Under the pieces are notes generated by a model. That model was not told the DNA's origin, did no database searches, and saw only the letters and a program-made list of their open reading frames with translations. A DNA stretch of 64,000 bases. Origin: Symsagittifera roscoffensis. Its lineage: Eukaryota; Xenacoelomorpha; Acoela; Convolutidae. The DNA lies in the NCBI RefSeq assembly GCF_963678635.1, contig NW_026970807.1, forward strand, positions 1 to 64,000. Reading direction: 5' to 3'. Position numbers and translations under genes: made by a program. Below are positions 12,357 to 24,776 of the stretch, in pieces (position 1 is the first letter of the stretch; every line of letters starts with the position of its first letter).

Positions 12357-12979
12357 ATAAAGTGATTGATACTTCGACAAGAATTTTTATGGCGAAGGTG
12401 GGACCTTCAGGATCCGGGAAAACTGAGTTAATTTTGAAACTTCTGATGGGAAATACTTTTTACATTGTATTTGGAACCGTTCTATATCTTTACAAAGAGA
12501 TGCAACCTGCATTCTCAGAAAAATTGTCTTCTCGCGGAGTGAATGTGGAGTTCATGAAATTCGACGGATTCGAATCTGTGAGAAAATTAGAAAATGTTGT
12601 TCTAGTTTTCGATGATTCATGTGAAGACATCTATAATGACAAGTAATTTGTAAGATTAGCGACAGCGGGTAGACATAAAGGGATAGATGTAATATATGTT
12701 AAGCATAACTTGTTTCAACAAAGTCGATGGTCGCGTACGATTGATTTGAACACTTCACACATCATTCTGTTCAAATCGCCTCGCGACGTTCAGCAACTAG
12801 ATCTTTTAGGAAGACAATTGAATGTATCAAAATTTTTGAGAAACTGTTTCGAATTAGCTACCAGAGACTCTTTTGGACATCTTCTAATCGACTTGGACCC
12901 CCGTACATCAGATTGTTTGAGATATTGTTCAAATATCACACCACCTGGGCCAACAGTTTTTTTATTTACCCTTATCTGA
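12353..12979 (+). pseudogene. Packaging ATPase with nonsense mutation, copy 1
   Basis: This is the same FtsK/HerA-type ATPase as 26511-27137, but codon 98 is TAA (12644-12646) where copy 2 has GAA, and the preceding codons also differ (Asp for Asn). The stop falls just after Walker B, so the region with the KHNLFQQ sensor-like segment is lost. The rest of the frame stays open to 12979. A second difference from copy 2 is Phe for Tyr in the NCFELAT segment. Confidence 0.85.
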
Positions 12980-13002
12980 AGCAGAAAGTACTCCAATCAC
13001 AA

Positions 13003-13269
13003 ATGAAAAAGAAAAACTTATCTATTCTGCGGCATATGGTACAACTGAAACCTGACCAGCTAAGAAGATTAATTTGAAAATCTTCAAATCGTGAGATCAT
13101 AACACTTATTTGTGAATGTTTGCTCAATGTAGTCAATGGAAACGTACCCGTTAAAATCGCAAACATCGAACAATTCGAGACAGCATACAAATACTTAATA
13201 ACTCCAAAAACCAGTGTTGTCAAAAAACGTGCGATTATTTTGAGTAAAGAAGGCTTCCATTTAGTTTGA
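13003..13269 (+). pseudogene. Small conserved Polinton protein with internal TGA, copy 1
   Basis: Same as 27161-27427. The TGA at 13075-13077 splits LKPDQLRRLI from the conserved ITLICECLLNVVNGNVP block. One residue differs (Gln for Lys near ANIE). Confidence 0.55.
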
Positions 13270-13307
13270 CAAATACTTTATTTTTGTTACAAGTACCTCG
13301 CAACTTA

Positions 13308-14063
13308 ATGATGACTGCTGAAGAATTCATTCTAATTCCGAAACACTTATATGTTAAAGAGCAGCCACATGCTGCACGTGTTCTTCATGATAATAATATT
13401 AAACATAAAAATGCTCAACTGTCCTATCTTAACCGGCTTAGACCCCAATTACCTCCACAAACTAGTAAGACTACTGCAACGAAGGAAACATTTACGGATA
13501 ATGTTGAGCCCCAACAAGAACAGCTGAAACTGTTAACGGACGATGAAGAAGTACCGGTAGAACGTGTTAAAGACGAAATACTAGAAGAGAAACACAATAG
13601 ACAGACTGAAAGCATTTTAGGACAGTTACAAGTTTTAGAAGACAAAAAATTTGCTAGAGCAAAAACCGTTCTTGAAATCATAGAAAATTCAGAAAGAGTA
13701 ACCATAAACCGTGACAATGAGGTGATATATGTAGATAAAGTACCAACAGGACTTAAAGCTGCAGTTTTTTTATACGACATACAACAACCAACGAAAAAAT
13801 TACACAATCCAGCGTTCATTAACATTTTAACTGCTCTCAACTTGAATGAAAACCTGGTAATAAATCGAAATGCCAAACACGCGGTTCAGTCAGCGTCTTT
13901 TAACGCTCAAGAGAAACGAGAACCCGGACCCTCAAGAACCCGCTCAACATCGCCCACTTGGCAGGAAAAAAGTAGTGCAAACCTTAAGAGAACTAAAAAA
14001 CACAAACGTATATGTGTGTATATATATATATTTATGCATACATATAAATATATATATATATAA
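13308..14063 (+). pseudogene. Conserved unknown Polinton protein, truncated by duplication breakpoint
   Basis: Equal to 27466-28166, then replaced after base 14008 by microsatellite that happens to stay open for 18 codons (Tyr/Ile-rich tail). The basic/acidic C-terminal region present in copy 2 is lost. ATG codons at 13308 and 13311 are the likely starts. Confidence 0.75.
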
Positions 14064-14165
14064 TTATATCTATGTATATATAAATAAACATATATAAAGT
14101 TAGAAATGAATTTGTATACTTCAATTTTTATACATTATAGACTAAACGAAAAAATGAAAACTGAA
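14009..14165. repeat. AT-rich microsatellite and junction between duplicated copies
   Basis: Bases 14009-14098 are almost entirely TA/TATG-type simple repeat. They are followed by about 67 bases of unique AT-rich sequence up to the point where copy 2 begins. The microsatellite replaces the rest of the conserved Polinton protein gene that continues in copy 2. Such a tract is a plausible breakpoint for unequal exchange or for an assembly join. Confidence 0.85.
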
Positions 14166-14433
14166 AAACATTACCATGTCCTTCGTACGAAAAGTTTTTG
14201 TACATGTTTATTCCACTGACATCAACCGTAGTTATTGTATACTTCAGTGGTTCCGCCATAAATGCGGGATTTTTAGATGTCAGACCGAAAGCATAGTTGA
14301 CTTCTTTTTTATTGTTATGGAAAAGAAAATCTCCCAGAAGGAAAAGTCCCATTTTTCTCCCAGAATTCTGAGCAGTTGCGATAGTCATGTCTACAAAATT
14401 AAACTTTATAACATGTTTAAACACCAGCCTCAT
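14128..14433 (-). CDS. Unrecognised 101-aa open frame across the duplication junction
   Basis: An ATG-started frame of 101 codons. I do not recognise the product. It has a hydrophobic/aromatic run (MGLFLLGDFLF) near residues 28-38, a segment AEPLKYTITTVDVSGINMYK and no clear signal peptide. Its last ~13 codons lie in junction sequence outside the duplicated unit. The equivalent in copy 1 is cut by the window edge and carries one extra C in the run near 264 that shifts the frame. It may be a fragment of a viral or transposon gene, or chance. Confidence 0.25.
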   Translation of the reverse strand: MRLVFKHVIKFNFVDMTIATAQNSGRKMGLFLLGDFLFHNNKKEVNYAFGLTSKNPAFMAEPLKYTITTVDVSGINMYKNFSYEGHGNVFQFSFFRLVYNV

Positions 14434-16200
14434 ATATTTCTTAACATCTTTGTTTTTTTTAAGTTTCTTTGTATTTTCAATTTAATTGTGAAATGAAAAA
14501 AACTTGATCGGGTGTTTTCTAAATGTTGTCTCACATTGACGCTAAGTCAAACTTGTTACTACCTTTTTGTGGTATCAATCAATTAATCTGATAATGCAGA
14601 TCCTTGAGCAGAAAGTTTGGTTAAGCAGTACCTGGAGAGACCAGCCCTCACATCGGCACAAGTGAAAAGCAGGAACCATCAATCTCGTGGAAATGTCAAA
14701 ACATTCAAGATAAGAAACAACGTCAGTCATCATAAGGCAGAAACTTCAGTCATCTGTTCGAGCAGTAGATTTCTTCAGCCCGAGATTGAGAAAGGTCTCA
14801 CACGTAAAAAAAAACTACTCTTTGAGGCCGAAGTCAAAGGTGACACAGAGAGATGTGATGTTTCAGGGAACGAAATCCGCTGAGTTGTCGATGAAACGAG
14901 CACAAAAAAATCCTGAGCTTCGCAATTATTTCTTGTATTTGTGGGAACGAAGATTTTTAGAAAATAAACCCGATTCATTTATTGTAAACCTCATGTTTTG
15001 CAGTTTGAAAAAGTTATTATTTTAAGATGAAACGAAAAATCCGCTGAATTTAGCAGGATGATTTTTTAAATTTTTAAATTAGTAATCTGCCGATATAACC
15101 CACCATTTTTTTCACCAAGCCTAGTAAGTTTGTTTGACACGCACAGAAAGTCTTTCCTTGAAAACAGAAAGTTCCGGAATTGTTCTACAGGTCCAATCAT
15201 GTTAAGGTTTTATAGTTCTATAGTTGTCTCACCCCTTTTCATTTTGTAGCGAAAACCAGCTTGACTTCAAAAAATTGACTAACTTTGGAAACAAGTTTGA
15301 AAAATTGAAACAAATGTTTCTCGTCTGCTCTTTTCTCAAACTAAATCAAAACAGAAAATTTTTTGATTTTTACTCAGGTCACTCATAAATAGTTTTTTTT
15401 GGAATCTCGTTTGACTATGTTATCAGCAACTTTTCCGCCTCCATTAAATGGTATTTTTTATATAACGGATCTGTATTAGAATTTCACGATTTTTAAAAAG
15501 GAATCAGTATTCTGTGTCAACTCATGGTGTAAACGTATCATCTGACGACGGTGACAGACATGAATCGAAGTTTCTATCGTCCTGTTTTTTCACTACAAAA
15601 ACACTTCGTTATGTGAATTTTGGGCATTTTCCTACCTGACAAAACATAAACCAATTTGAACTACTGTGGATTGGTTTAGCTCTGGCATGGCTCTACTTAA
15701 AACCCATACATAATTTAGAAAGACTTATTGTAGAAAATTCGGCTGGTAAATTATCTTAAAAAGAAATAGATAACGAGGATTTCCTGCAAGATAACAAACA
15801 ACCAGCGAAGACTTAAATTACTCAAAATTAAACATTGGACGCGAGTTTCGAGAACACATACAAAAGCGAGTGAGGGAACAGCTATTGGGTCGTGGCGAGA
15901 TGAGATTTATTTAACGGGCGAAGATTAAGGGCTGGCAACCGAAGTCAAGATGACACGTGTTTAGAGTCCAACACACTGTCACAAGGGAAGGTTGGATTTA
16001 AAATTCATGTAGATATGGAAGTTAGCGTTGGAGGTTTTTCAACAGGAACAAAGTGTAACCAACGCTTAACTTATTCTGTTCGGACAAAAACTCCGGGAGA
16101 ACGATTTTTTGGTGCATTGATTGAGTGGACACGGCGAGGAAATATCTTAGTTTTCAATACGCTAAATGAGAAGACACCCATGGTGACTTAGAGTCCGGCA

Positions 16201-16293
16201 GATATCAAGAACGTCAAAGACGTGGAGACATCGAAACGTCAAATACCTGGAGAAGCGTCAAAGACGCGGAGATATCAAAAACGCTTTCAAGTG
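16201..16293. repeat. Degenerate ~25-bp minisatellite, copy 2
   Basis: The same array as at 2038-2130, carried in the second duplicated segment with the same unit order. Confidence 0.7.
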
Positions 16294-16312
16294 GTGAGAG
16301 AGAGGCGACTTG

Positions 16313-19300
16313 GTTTAAGAACCGGCGAGATAGTAGAATAAAATTTAGTCAAGTGAGCCATAGATAAAATCTTACTTTTACCGTTTAACAACCGAGCCAA
16401 CAACCGAGCTAAAAATTACATTATAACAATGGGAACGCTGGTTTCTAATTGGTTGATTTTTTGCTGCATCTAGATACGTCATTGTGTATTATTGCAAATC
16501 AGTTAAGTTTTTTTTTTATTTTTCCTCCAGAAGTTTATTAGACCTTTTTTGCTGAAATTAGTCGTCCTGATTTGTGATAATACAAGTTTTTGGTTCTCTT
16601 TGAAAAGAAAGCGATAGAAAAATGTTAATTAACCATCAGAAGTATTTCTTTCAATTAATTTTTTCATAAATTCAATTATTTAATGTAAATTTACAAGATT
16701 TTTACATAAAAATAAAAAGTAAATTAATCGTTGTCTTTCGCAATTCTAAAGTGAAACTATCCATTAATTTTCAGTCTGCACTACATCGATTTTTCACAAC
16801 TTGTGAGACCTGAACGGCTTTCAACTGGTGATTTTGGCTGGTAATTCTCTGCACTGACAGCAGTTCTTTTCAAAATAACGGATAATTACGAAAAAACGGA
16901 TTCCATGATGGAGAGTGTGTTTAATTGTTTTGTGCAATTCTTTCGCGCTACACATGGTTTTCATTCCACTTTAAACTTCTTTCTAGTTGAATTGAATAGT
17001 TTTTAAAAATACGGTAACAAAAATTCGGCCTCTGTAACAGTGTTTTTTTTCCGATTCATCTGATGTTAAAGCTACTCCAACTTGATAAAAAATGTTTGAG
17101 AGTCAATAAGACAAAAAACATATATGAATATACATTCTCTCGATCAGATTATTGCATCTCACTAATTTGTGGAAAAAATAGGTTAAGGTTAATTCCAAAC
17201 AACTGTGAATCTAGAAAATCTTGATAGCATGCCAATCTCATATCTATAAAATTAAAATAAAAAAGTTTCTGCATAAAAAAAGTTATACTCATCATCCCAT
17301 CAATCATTATGTTTCACACGAGCGAAAATTTCATGGTTTTTCCTTCGAGAACAAATCTAAAAGACCACTTGAAACATTGTGGAGAGCCTGATGTAGTATC
17401 AATAAAAATGCCACCGGAGTGTTGATCGAATGACATTCAACAATGATTTAACTCATTGTCTCCATTTTCGTTTTATGCTTAACCAGATTCCCTAGTCAGA
17501 AAACAAGTAAAATGTACATTAGATTAATCCAGGGTTGGAACAATCAAATAATAACACAAAAATCGTTGCTCTTTTGGTGCTATAAATGTAGATATATCAA
17601 CAGACGGAACTTACATGCTGATAGAGAAACAGATTCCATCTACAAAAACGACTGGGTTAGTTTTTTCGGCAAAAAAATCATTTGCAAAACAAAAATATAA
17701 GCAGCTTGAAATTTCCGCGACAGATAGAGAAAACAGATAGGAAAAATAGGTTGGCCCTTCAGGAGTGCAACTTAAAGTTGAAAGTTGTAGCCTTCACGCA
17801 TATATTTTTGCACAACCTCAGCAGTTTTAGTTCGCATCACGTTTTTTTTGTTGGAAAAGTAATTGATCTTCAGTTGATAGCCAAAATCTGAACAAAATGA
17901 CCTGATTGTAAGACCAATAAAAGCCAGAGACTTGGTCTCGGAGAGCTATCTAAGTGGTCAGAATTGTATATCGTTCTTAAGTATGAGTTTAATGTGTCTA
18001 CATAACAATTTGTTTTTAGGTAAGTCTATATTTAAAAAAGGAGACCGTTTTCGAATCCTGAACGCAAACAATTTATTAAAAAATTTGAACTTTTTCAGAA
18101 AAACTGAAACTTTGTTTGAAATTTGCAGAGCGGCAAAAAAATCGATGTAACACGCGAAAAAAACATCGGTCAGTTTAACTAATTTAGCTGGATAACCTTT
18201 TCAGAACAAGATTGCAATGTTACATTTCGTTTTCTTACTGATTTTACCTAAATACTAGATAATCAGTTGTAAAAAGTACAAACAATTTTAGGAAAATGGG
18301 CTAAGGAATTACAGTTTAACTCTTTTTGTAAATAATATTGTTCCGACAACTTTGTATTTGGATGTAATCTAGTTTTTCTTTAGTTTTCATCGCAAAAACA
18401 ACTACCAAAAATAATCATCGAGTATCGTATTAAAGCGCTGCCAGATCCTTTTTCATCTTTCTTCTGAACTTTCACGTAAGATGATTGATTTGAAAAGAAT
18501 ATTTAAGCAAGTGTTTCAAAAGGTGTGTTGTAATTGCAACGTATTTTTTAACCAAAACAAAAATTTTCTGCATAAAAGAAAAAAAGTTCTATTTCTGATC
18601 CGATCAATCATTATGTTTCACGCGAGCGAAAACTTGATGATTTCTTCCCCGAGAAAAAATCTAAAAGACCACTTGAAACAATGTGAAGAACCTGATGCAG
18701 TATCAATAAAAATGCCACCGGAGTGTTGATCGAATGACATTCAACAATGATTTAACTCATTGTCTCCATTTTCGTTTTATGCTTAACCAGATTCCCTAAG
18801 CAGAAAACAAGTAAAGTGTACATTAGATTAATCCAGGGTTGGAACATTTAAATTACAACATCAAACACCGTTTGTTGCTTTAGTTGTGGATATATCAACA
18901 AACAGAACGTACAAGGCTGATGGAGAAACAGATTCCCTCTAAAAGACTGACTGGATTCGTTTCTGACAAAATTAAAATCACTTGCAAAACAAAAACCTAA
19001 GCAGCTTGAAATTTCCAAGACGATAGAGAAAATAGATGGGAAAATTAAGCTGGTTCTTAAGGAGTGCAACATTTTTCAGAAAAAATGTTGCACTCCTGAA
19101 AAATCTGACATTTTACAGAAAAATAAATTTTTGGTTGATTTTTGCAGAGCGGCAAAAATAATCGATGTAATACGCAAAAAAAAGTACAGTCAGTTAAACT
19201 AATTAAGCTGGAAAAATTTTTCAGAATAAGATTACGTTGCAACGTTTTGTTTTCTTACAGATTTTACCCGAACACTAGATAACCAGATTAAAAAATCACG

Positions 19301-22300
19301 AATGGTTTCATGAAAACGAGCTAATAAATGACACTTCATCTCTTTTTTTACGTATTTTTTTTCGACATAATTGTATTTGGGTGTGTTTTAGTTTTTCGTT
19401 AGTTTTCATCGCAAAAAAAGCTACCGCAAATAACCATCATATTATAACGCTTTCAGAGGTGATTTGAAGGAAACTAAAAATTCAAATTTGTACAGTATCG
19501 AGAGAAACCCGTCTGAAATGACTGATTATTGGCCTAATTTCGAGCTTTTTTTAAGGTGGTTAGTAATTACAATACCTTATTCAAGCTTAATTGAAGCGGT
19601 CAAAAACTCCTTTTACTCAAGTGAACGTAATTTTTTGATTTTTTTTTTTCATTTCTGAGAATCAAAAGCATTGGAATCTCAAAAAATTTCAGCAAAAAAA
19701 TGTAAAAAAAACTTATAGTTTTTGGAGAAGTGAGCGAATAAAAGACAAAAGAAAAAAACCTTTTCTTTTGCGCGAGCAACAGCTAAAAATCCCCCAATGA
19801 TGAGAACAAGGCATATTCAAAAATCATGTTTCTTGAAAATGTTTTTTTTGTGGGGAATTTTCTCAAAACTATACTTTCATGGTACTAGAAAGTTCTAAAA
19901 TGTTCTGAGAAGTCTTATCAAAAAACACTTAAGTTATATAGGTTTCATCCAAATCATTATTTCTTGTTTCACAGTTGTTGCCTGTCATTAAAGCTCTCGA
20001 ACTAATTCATGAAAGAAATGGAAAGTGCTAAGAAGTTCAAAATCAAAGAAAAACTTGAAACCAAAGTTTCTGTTTTATTGTTTCCGCTGAAAAAAAAAAT
20101 GGTCTCTGAACTCTATCTAGCAATTATGTCCGATAACGTTACAGTTTATCACATTTCAATATTTTCATCTTCATAAAGTGTTATAGACAATTTTGCTTTC
20201 TGGAAGATCAAACCACTCGAGAAGAATTATCTCATATCTATTAAATTAACCGTGTAAGAAAAATATTTGAATAATCTAGATCGAATGCTTGAAAATTTTA
20301 AGAACCACATAAATTGAAAAAATCACCTGTTTCTGGAGTGTTTTTAATCCGAACCTTCTCAGTTATTGATTTCGAATCATCTTTCTTCTGATCTTGCACG
20401 TAAGGTGATTTTTCTTTGAAAATAGTATTTGTTGTGTTGTAGATGTGTTGTAATTGTAACGTAATTTTTAACCAAAGAAAGTTTCTGCCTAAAATAAAAT
20501 AGAGTTCTAACTCCGATTCAATCAATCAGTTTTAACCGGAAAATGAGAAAAAAAAACAAAGTTTCAACAAAAAATAAAAAAAAATTACTTCTGATCCGAT
20601 CAATCATTATGTTTCGCGAGCGATATATTCTCGGTTTCTTCTCCTAAAAAATTTTTTAAGACCATCTTAAACTTTGCGGATAACATGATGCAGTATTAAA
20701 AAAAATGCCACCAGAGGGTTCAACGAATACCTTTCAACAAAATTTTAAGCCTTAATTGTGTCAATTTGCAATTTATGCTGATTCAGAAGCCTTGTGCAGA
20801 CAGCAAATAAACTGTACAATGGATACATCTAGGGTTGGTACAGATGAATTAGAACATCAAATACCTTGCATTTTTGTTGCTTTAGCAGTGGATATATCAA
20901 CAAACAGAACTAAGAGCGCTGATAGAGAACCGTATTCCTTTTAAAAAATAGAGTGGTCGTGTGAATATTACTGCGGCTATCAGCCAGTTAATGACATCAA
21001 GGGACATCTTGAGGACACATTCCACAACTGTGAATAAAAACTAATCACCGTTTTTACTCGAATTGTCCTCGTAAACATCATAACTCTTATTGTATTCGTT
21101 TCAGAAGCTTGAGGTTAGCTGCAGCTTCTGCCCGAAACGCTTCGGAAAGAAACTGAAATTGAACGATCACCTAATGAAAACATGTCAAATAAACCACAGG
21201 AAAACTCGGTCAGCTAATTATGATTGTGAAAATGTTCCAATCAACGTCCGTGTATTTTTCACAGTTGCGTCTGCCCGTTTTAATGAGTTTGAGGCCCTAG
21301 TGCATTTGGATTTCCAGAAACATAGACACATCATGCTGACCCTAACCACGATCTCATTCGGAAGGAGATAAAAAACAGGCGCAGAAATTGAACTACAGTT
21401 CGTAACGGAACAACATGCAAAAAATTTTTTTTAGTCCTTTCGAATAGATATTCCTCAGCAACTGGACCTGACAACTGCCATTGAACAATTCAGAAGCAAG
21501 ATTTCTTTCGTTTTTTGACTGACTGAAAACCTGCCTAACGTGGTGCAATCGTAGTACAGTTTTCAGTTTTTACTTCGTTGATGAAACGCGTTGATCATTT
21601 CATGCAAGCAGTAAATCAAGACTCGTTTCATTGAATTGAGGCCGATTTTTTGAAACGGTTGACCAAATGGTCACCACTTTGGAAGCTTTTTGTAACAATG
21701 GCATGTACCCGTTGGCAGTTGCGTGGATAAAAACGAGTGTAAACTTCAAATAATGAGGTTCTTAGACAGTTTTCGTTTCCTTTCCTAGAATCGAAAAAAG
21801 GTTCCAAATTATTTGAGCTGTTACATATTTTTTGTGAACGTTTTTTTTTCGAAAAAAACACCCTCTAACGCGATTAATAGTTTGCCCTCACTTCTAATTG
21901 GAATAATTTCGGAAACTAATCTACCTAGTTTTGCAACGGACTAGACAAGTGTTTTATCGAGTTGAAGTAACAAAATCAATGTTTCAATCAGCAAACGAAG
22001 TTTGAAAACCTTTTAATATCAGATAAAAAAAGACCTTCATGACTTATTCTTCAAACGCGATGTCTTACTGCTTGCAGACGTAATCGAAACATTCAATAGC
22101 TTTTTAAAAGGGAAAATAAATTAAATCCATGCCACTATTATTCAGCTTCAATTTTTATGGGATGCTATCCTAAAGATGACTGTGTAATGCTATGCTAAAT
22201 ATGATGAGTTGTGTTGGAACTTCTAACTGATATCGAAATGTTACAATTTTTCTGAAAAATCAATACAAGGAGACCCTAATGGAGTTGGCTAAAACGGTAC

Positions 22301-23553
22301 ATGCAAACCGACAATCACTAAATCTCTGACATTGATAAATCAAAGCCATCAACGTACAGCGTGTTCTTAGATGTAATGATTTTTTATGGAGGAAAATTGA
22401 ATTGAAGTTTTGTAGGAGGTTTTGAATCGGGAGAAAAAAAAATTAAGATGCAATTGGAGACTCTGATAAAGGCTAACTTGGGTGGTAGGATATGTAGGAG
22501 GTTTTGAATCGGGAGAAAAAAATTACTAAGATGCAATTGGAGACTCTGATGAAGGCTGATTAGGGTGGTAGAAATTAAGTATCCCGCGAAGTTGCATGAC
22601 TTGCAGAACGACTTCCCACTGGCTGCTTTAATATTGAAAATTGTTAAAGAGTTTCATTCGTCCTGTCCTCAACAGTTTAATCATCAAGAAGCGTAATGGG
22701 GAAAACTAAATCCAGCTTTGCATATGACTATGATTTTGTTGATAGAGAAAAGTCTTTCGATCAAAGGGTATCCTTACAGAGGTTTGTTTTAGGGCTAAAA
22801 TCACAAGTGATGATGAGGGTTTTGTTAATGGGCTTGCACCGGTGAAAGAACTTCTGTTCAAAGATTGTAGTGTCTTATATTTTGAATCAAATGATTTAAG
22901 GTTCAACCACCCAAACGATCGATATTGAAAATGAATTTATCATAGCAAGAACCGTTACGAACATTCGGAAAACACGTTTGTTTTTCAGTGAAAACTTTTT
23001 AAGGTATCACAAGTTGTGAAAACTAGTCATAGTTCAGACTGAAAACGACAAGGTGAGCTCAATTTAGAGTTTCGGAAGGAAACAATGTTTTTTTTTGAAT
23101 ATGTATCTGAATAAGTTTGTAAAATTAAATTGATAAACTGAATTTAAGTATCCAATTGAATGCATTTTTTGATTTTTAACATAGATTCTATTGTTTATGT
23201 ATTTTTAGGAACACAATAATTCTATTAACACAACTTCAGCAGAAAAGATTTGTAAATTTTACAATTGAAAATTTTATTTAAAATTTACAGATTTCCCATG
23301 AAACGCAATGGCGTAACTTGATGAAGCAATGTTTTAACCAACTAGAAACCAGACTTCGCATAAATTGAAGAATAAATGTTTGGTTATGGCAATTCAGGTT
23401 CAACAGTGTGTGCCGAGAAAAAACGATATTATTTTTTCAAATTTTGGGTAAAAGTAAGAGTTATAATATTAATTACCTCAAAAAAGATTATACTACTTGA
23501 GTCGTTGAATCGCTATGTTTGCCAGAACAGTTTTACACCGGAGCATGCGAATT
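16313..23553. mobile_element. Older decayed PolB-bearing element with inverted ends, copy 2
   Basis: The same element as 2150-9395, repeated with the segmental duplication. It has the same broken polymerase fragments and inverted arms, at about 16323-17120 and 23018-23550. Confidence 0.45.
20580..22490 (+). pseudogene. Older family-B DNA polymerase, degraded (copy 2)
   Basis: Second-copy equivalent of 6420-8330 with the same frames and breaks: IYADSEAL near 20764-20790, the C2H2 finger near 21117-21180 and DVLLLADVIETF near 22050-22095. Confidence 0.6.
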
Positions 23554-23672
23554 TTACGGCGGCCATGAACAGCTGCACATTTTCGAAAAAAAGCCAGTTT
23601 ATGACGTCAAGTGACCGATTGAGGACACATTCCACAACTGTAAAAAAAACGAATCACCGTTAAACCCCTAAC

Positions 23673-23678
23673 ATCTTA
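23673..23678. other. Left target-site duplication of the Polinton
   Basis: ATCTTA directly before AGTAGTATTG, identical to 41926-41931. A 6-bp duplication is the length made by Polinton integrases. Confidence 0.85.
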
Positions 23679-23933
23679 AGTAGTATTGTATCGTGCCCCG
23701 GATCCTAAGGGGGGGGGGGGGGGTCCTTCCTAAGGGGGGGGGGGTTCCTCACGTAAAGCAAAATCCTAGGAAAGGGGTCCTTTATTTTTTGGAGGACCCT
23801 CATCCTAGGATTTTGTAAACGAAAGAAATTTTCCACCCAAAAAGCAGAAGACCCCCTACTTAGGATCTTGCTAAGTTTAGCTTAGCAACAAGGGACACGA
23901 TACAAAATTCTTTCTTATTCCAAATTTTGGGGT
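23679..23933. repeat. Polinton left terminal inverted repeat
   Basis: Inverse of 41671-41925. It contains runs of 15 and 11 G, a long hairpin at 23759-23815 and a short one at 23868-23888 (TTGCTAAG/CTTAGCAA). TTGTATCGTG at 23686-23695 is mirrored by CACGATACAA at 23896-23905, so the repeat can itself fold back end to end. The right copy has only C7 and CCCGCCCCC where this copy has the long G runs. Confidence 0.9.
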
Positions 23934-24050
23934 CCTAATTATTCGTCCTGGTTAATTATATGAGTCATATTAATTGTTATATTTGTTTCGGGCAAATGAA
24001 CTTTCGACCTAGTTGAAATTTGTTAGTGAACGGGGAATTGACTTTTATGG

Positions 24051-24060
24051 TATATAATAA
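24051..24060 (+). promoter_or_regulatory. Candidate TATA box upstream of first Polinton gene
   Basis: TATATAATAA in the 270-base leader between terminal repeat and first gene. The tight gene packing downstream (overlaps or a few bases) suggests either a long transcript from here or internal promoters that I cannot see. Confidence 0.4.
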
Positions 24061-24206
24061 AAATGCGCCGGCCAATTTGGCAGCGTAGCTTAACTGTTGG
24101 TAGCAGTAAACTAATTCCTTAACTTGATCTAAATTTTATGGTGAAAAGGCAGTAAATTGAAATTACTCTCAAAAGGCGGCGGCCGTTTCTGGGCAAAATA
24201 TACCAA

Positions 24207-24776
24207 ATGATAAATTTGACAAATTTTGAAATAAGAAAAATGAAATTAGAGGGAACTTGGTGTACTGAAGATATTCATAATGAACATTTACAATTAAGAG
24301 TGTTTTCAACCGCAGAAAAAAACTCATTTTTCAAATTTAGTAATGAACGCTACATCGTCTTCCTCGAAAGGGCAAAGGAAATTTCAAAGAAAGATTACGA
24401 GTTAATTTTCAAAGAACAATTTTATTTGAGTGAGCTTCAACAAATCTCTTGGTGCATTTCTACAAAACAAAAGTATGGTACTGTGAGCGATTTGAATCTT
24501 GCTGATTATGAAAACGTATTCGACTATTCGTTTGATTTTACCTCAAAAAGGGTTGATAAAGACTTGGAGAGAAAAATCCGTCTATGTTTCAACAAGCTGT
24601 CAAAATACAAAAAACTTCCGGTGGTTTATTTAATTATTTACCACCGTTATCTTAATGAGACTAAATGGTATTTGCTAGGTCACTTTTCTTTCCACTGGCT
24701 TGAAATTCAGCAGGTTGGAGAGGGGTTGGAAAAAATAAATAATGCAATTGCAAAAAAGCAGAGTAACTCCTATTGA
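24207..24776 (+). CDS. Unknown Polinton protein A
   Basis: 189 codons, first gene of the element. No family recognised. It is rich in Lys, Phe, Tyr and Leu, with no signal peptide or membrane segment. A hydrophobic stretch (VVYLIIYHRYL) near residues 138-148 and an aromatic run (YLLGHFSFHWL) near 155-165 look like a folded globular core. The ATG at 24207 gives the longest frame; the ATG at 24240 (MKLEGTW) is a good alternative because it follows an A-rich stretch. Its end overlaps the next gene by 35 bases, as in a compact viral genome. The frame is intact in both duplicated copies. Confidence 0.6.
   Translation: MINLTNFEIRKMKLEGTWCTEDIHNEHLQLRVFSTAEKNSFFKFSNERYIVFLERAKEISKKDYELIFKEQFYLSELQQISWCISTKQKYGTVSDLNLADYENVFDYSFDFTSKRVDKDLERKIRLCFNKLSKYKKLPVVYLIIYHRYLNETKWYLLGHFSFHWLEIQQVGEGLEKINNAIAKKQSNSY

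Larger units (their letters stand above)
1..14008. repeat. Direct segmental duplication, copy 1
   Basis: This segment matches 14166-28166 base for base apart from scattered substitutions and small indels. The offset drifts from 14165 at the left to 14158 at the right, and homopolymers account for part of the drift. The copy holds older-element sequence (1-9513) and the first 4.5 kb of a Polinton (9520-14008). Similarity ends abruptly after base 14008, inside an open reading frame. Copy 1 has a nonsense change in the ATPase gene that copy 2 lacks. It could be a real recent tandem duplication or an assembly duplicate of two haplotypes; the sequence alone does not decide. The left limit is the window edge. 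Confidence 0.95.
9520..14008 (+). mobile_element. Truncated Polinton (left 4.5 kb only), copy 1
   Basis: It has the same target-site duplication, terminal repeat and first nine genes as the complete element at 23679, but stops at the duplication breakpoint. It lacks integrase, capsid, protease, PolB and the right terminal repeat, so it cannot be autonomous. Confidence 0.9.

Noticed and set aside
13424..13876. 150-codon minus-strand open frame (also 27582-28034)
   Set aside because: It is the antisense shadow of the conserved Polinton protein. Its low-complexity Ser-rich reading mirrors the acidic/Gln-rich sense strand.
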